NCBI GenBank assembly: GCA_028871235.1
Contig: JAGWNO010000042.1
Span: 1 to 13,438 of the forward strand
From: Gammaproteobacteria bacterium
GTDB lineage: Bacteria; Pseudomonadota; Gammaproteobacteria; Natronospirales; REEB76
Reading direction: 5' to 3'
DNA length: 13,438 nt
In this document: in pieces, positions 12,908-13,438 of the stretch
How the letters are laid out: each line of letters begins with the position of its first letter
Position numbering within the stretch: position 1 is the first letter of the stretch
The notes under the pieces: model-generated
The model's input: only the letters and a program-made list of their open reading frames with translations
The model's database searches: none
Told to the model about the DNA's origin: nothing
Made by a program: the position numbers and the translations under genes

Positions 12908-13438
12908 TTGAGAACCGAGCGTCTGGTTGCATACATACTGAGCCTGTTTGCCCTGGTCACCGCAGTCGCCGCCCAGGCGATCCCGATTCCCGCTCCGCCA
13001 CAGTTTGCGGCCAAGAGCTACGTGCTCATGGACGCCGACAGCGGCCAGCTGCTGGCCGCCAGCAATCCAGATCTGCAGAGCGAACCGGCGAGCCTCACCA
13101 AATTGATGACCACCTATGTGGTGTTCCATGCGCTCAAGGATGGTGTGATCAGCCTCAATGAGCCGGTGACCATCAGCGAGAAAGCCTGGCGCATGGGCGG
13201 CTCACGCACCTTCGTCAACGTGGGCAGCCAGGTAAGCGTGGAAGACCTGATCCAGGGGATGGTGGTGCAATCCGGTAATGACGCCACCGTGGCGCTTGCC
13301 GAGAAAGTGGGCGGCACGGAAGACACCTTCGTTGAACTCATGAACCAGTACGCCCAGAAACTGGGCATGACTGGCAGCCATTTCGTGGATGCCTCCGGCC
13401 TCACCGCTGACCCAGGCCACCACATGACCGCGCGCGAT
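12908..13438 (+). CDS. dacA: D-alanyl-D-alanine carboxypeptidase (PBP5/6 type), 3' end outside window
   Basis: The first 177 codons of a DacA-type enzyme that removes the terminal D-Ala from pentapeptides in the periplasm. The start is TTG 12908: TGA at 12896-12898 closes the frame just upstream, TGAGG (12896-12900) lies 7 bases before TTG, and no ATG or GTG occurs before the conserved region. The signal peptide is residues 1-24 (LVAYILSLFALVTAVAAQA), followed by IPIPAPPQFAAKSYVLMDADSG. Active-site motifs: S62-L-T-K65 and S122-G-N124. The KTG motif and the C-terminal amphipathic anchor would be beyond the window. The 103-bp gap after rlpA contains TAAAAT (12833-12838), a good -10 hexamer without a clear -35, so dacA may have its own promoter. 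Confidence 0.96.
   Translation, partial: MRTERLVAYILSLFALVTAVAAQAIPIPAPPQFAAKSYVLMDADSGQLLAASNPDLQSEPASLTKLMTTYVVFHALKDGVISLNEPVTISEKAWRMGGSRTFVNVGSQVSVEDLIQGMVVQSGNDATVALAEKVGGTEDTFVELMNQYAQKLGMTGSHFVDASGLTADPGHHMTARD

Overview
The window is about 13.4 kb of a GC-rich chromosome, most likely from a gammaproteobacterium of a deep, non-enteric lineage, with a betaproteobacterium as the second choice. The reasons are a GatCAB amidotransferase operon divergent from mreBCD, a complete rod-shape/elongasome gene set, and an Hsp33 gene. The species cannot be named from the sequence alone.

Layout. (1) Positions 1-783 are the unusual part. A partial minus-strand gene for a putative zinc-binding protein of unknown function runs off the left edge. 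It is clearly AT-richer than the rest (about 41% GC over bases 1-180, against about 68% in a sampled 60-base line of mreB). It is followed by roughly 490 bp without a convincing full-size gene. That stretch holds a palindrome, a strong ribosome-binding site in front of a 15-codon mini-ORF, and a run of five hairpins that looks like a dispersed intergenic repeat element. (2) Positions 784-5145, minus strand: gatC, gatA and gatB (tRNA-dependent amidotransferase), then hslO (redox-switched chaperone Hsp33). The gatA/gatB and gatB/hslO gaps each carry a related hairpin-forming element built from tandem heptamers. (3) Positions 5146-5284 are the shared divergent promoter region. (4) Positions 5285-12804, plus strand: mreB, mreC, mreD, mrdA (PBP2), rodA, mltB and rlpA. 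From mreC onward the genes overlap or are separated by 30 bp. (5) Positions 12908-13438: the start of dacA (PBP5/6-type DD-carboxypeptidase), cut by the right edge.

How the genes work together. MreB filaments with MreC, MreD, the glycosyltransferase RodA and the transpeptidase PBP2 form the elongasome that builds side-wall peptidoglycan. MltB and RlpA are lytic or peptidoglycan-binding partners that open or trim strands. DacA trims pentapeptides. The plus-strand half is therefore a complete make-and-remodel cell-wall cluster. The minus-strand operon serves protein synthesis (Gln-tRNA and/or Asn-tRNA by transamidation) and protein quality control.

No phage, IS element, CRISPR array, tRNA or rRNA was recognised. 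The main new leads are: a dnaX-type A AAA AAG slippery site at the end of mreC whose -1 frame runs straight into mreD; the heptamer hairpin elements on both sides of gatB; the five-hairpin element beyond hslO; an in-frame mini-ORF just before mrdA; and an RlpA with Asn where His is expected in its domain, plus an extra cysteine pair.
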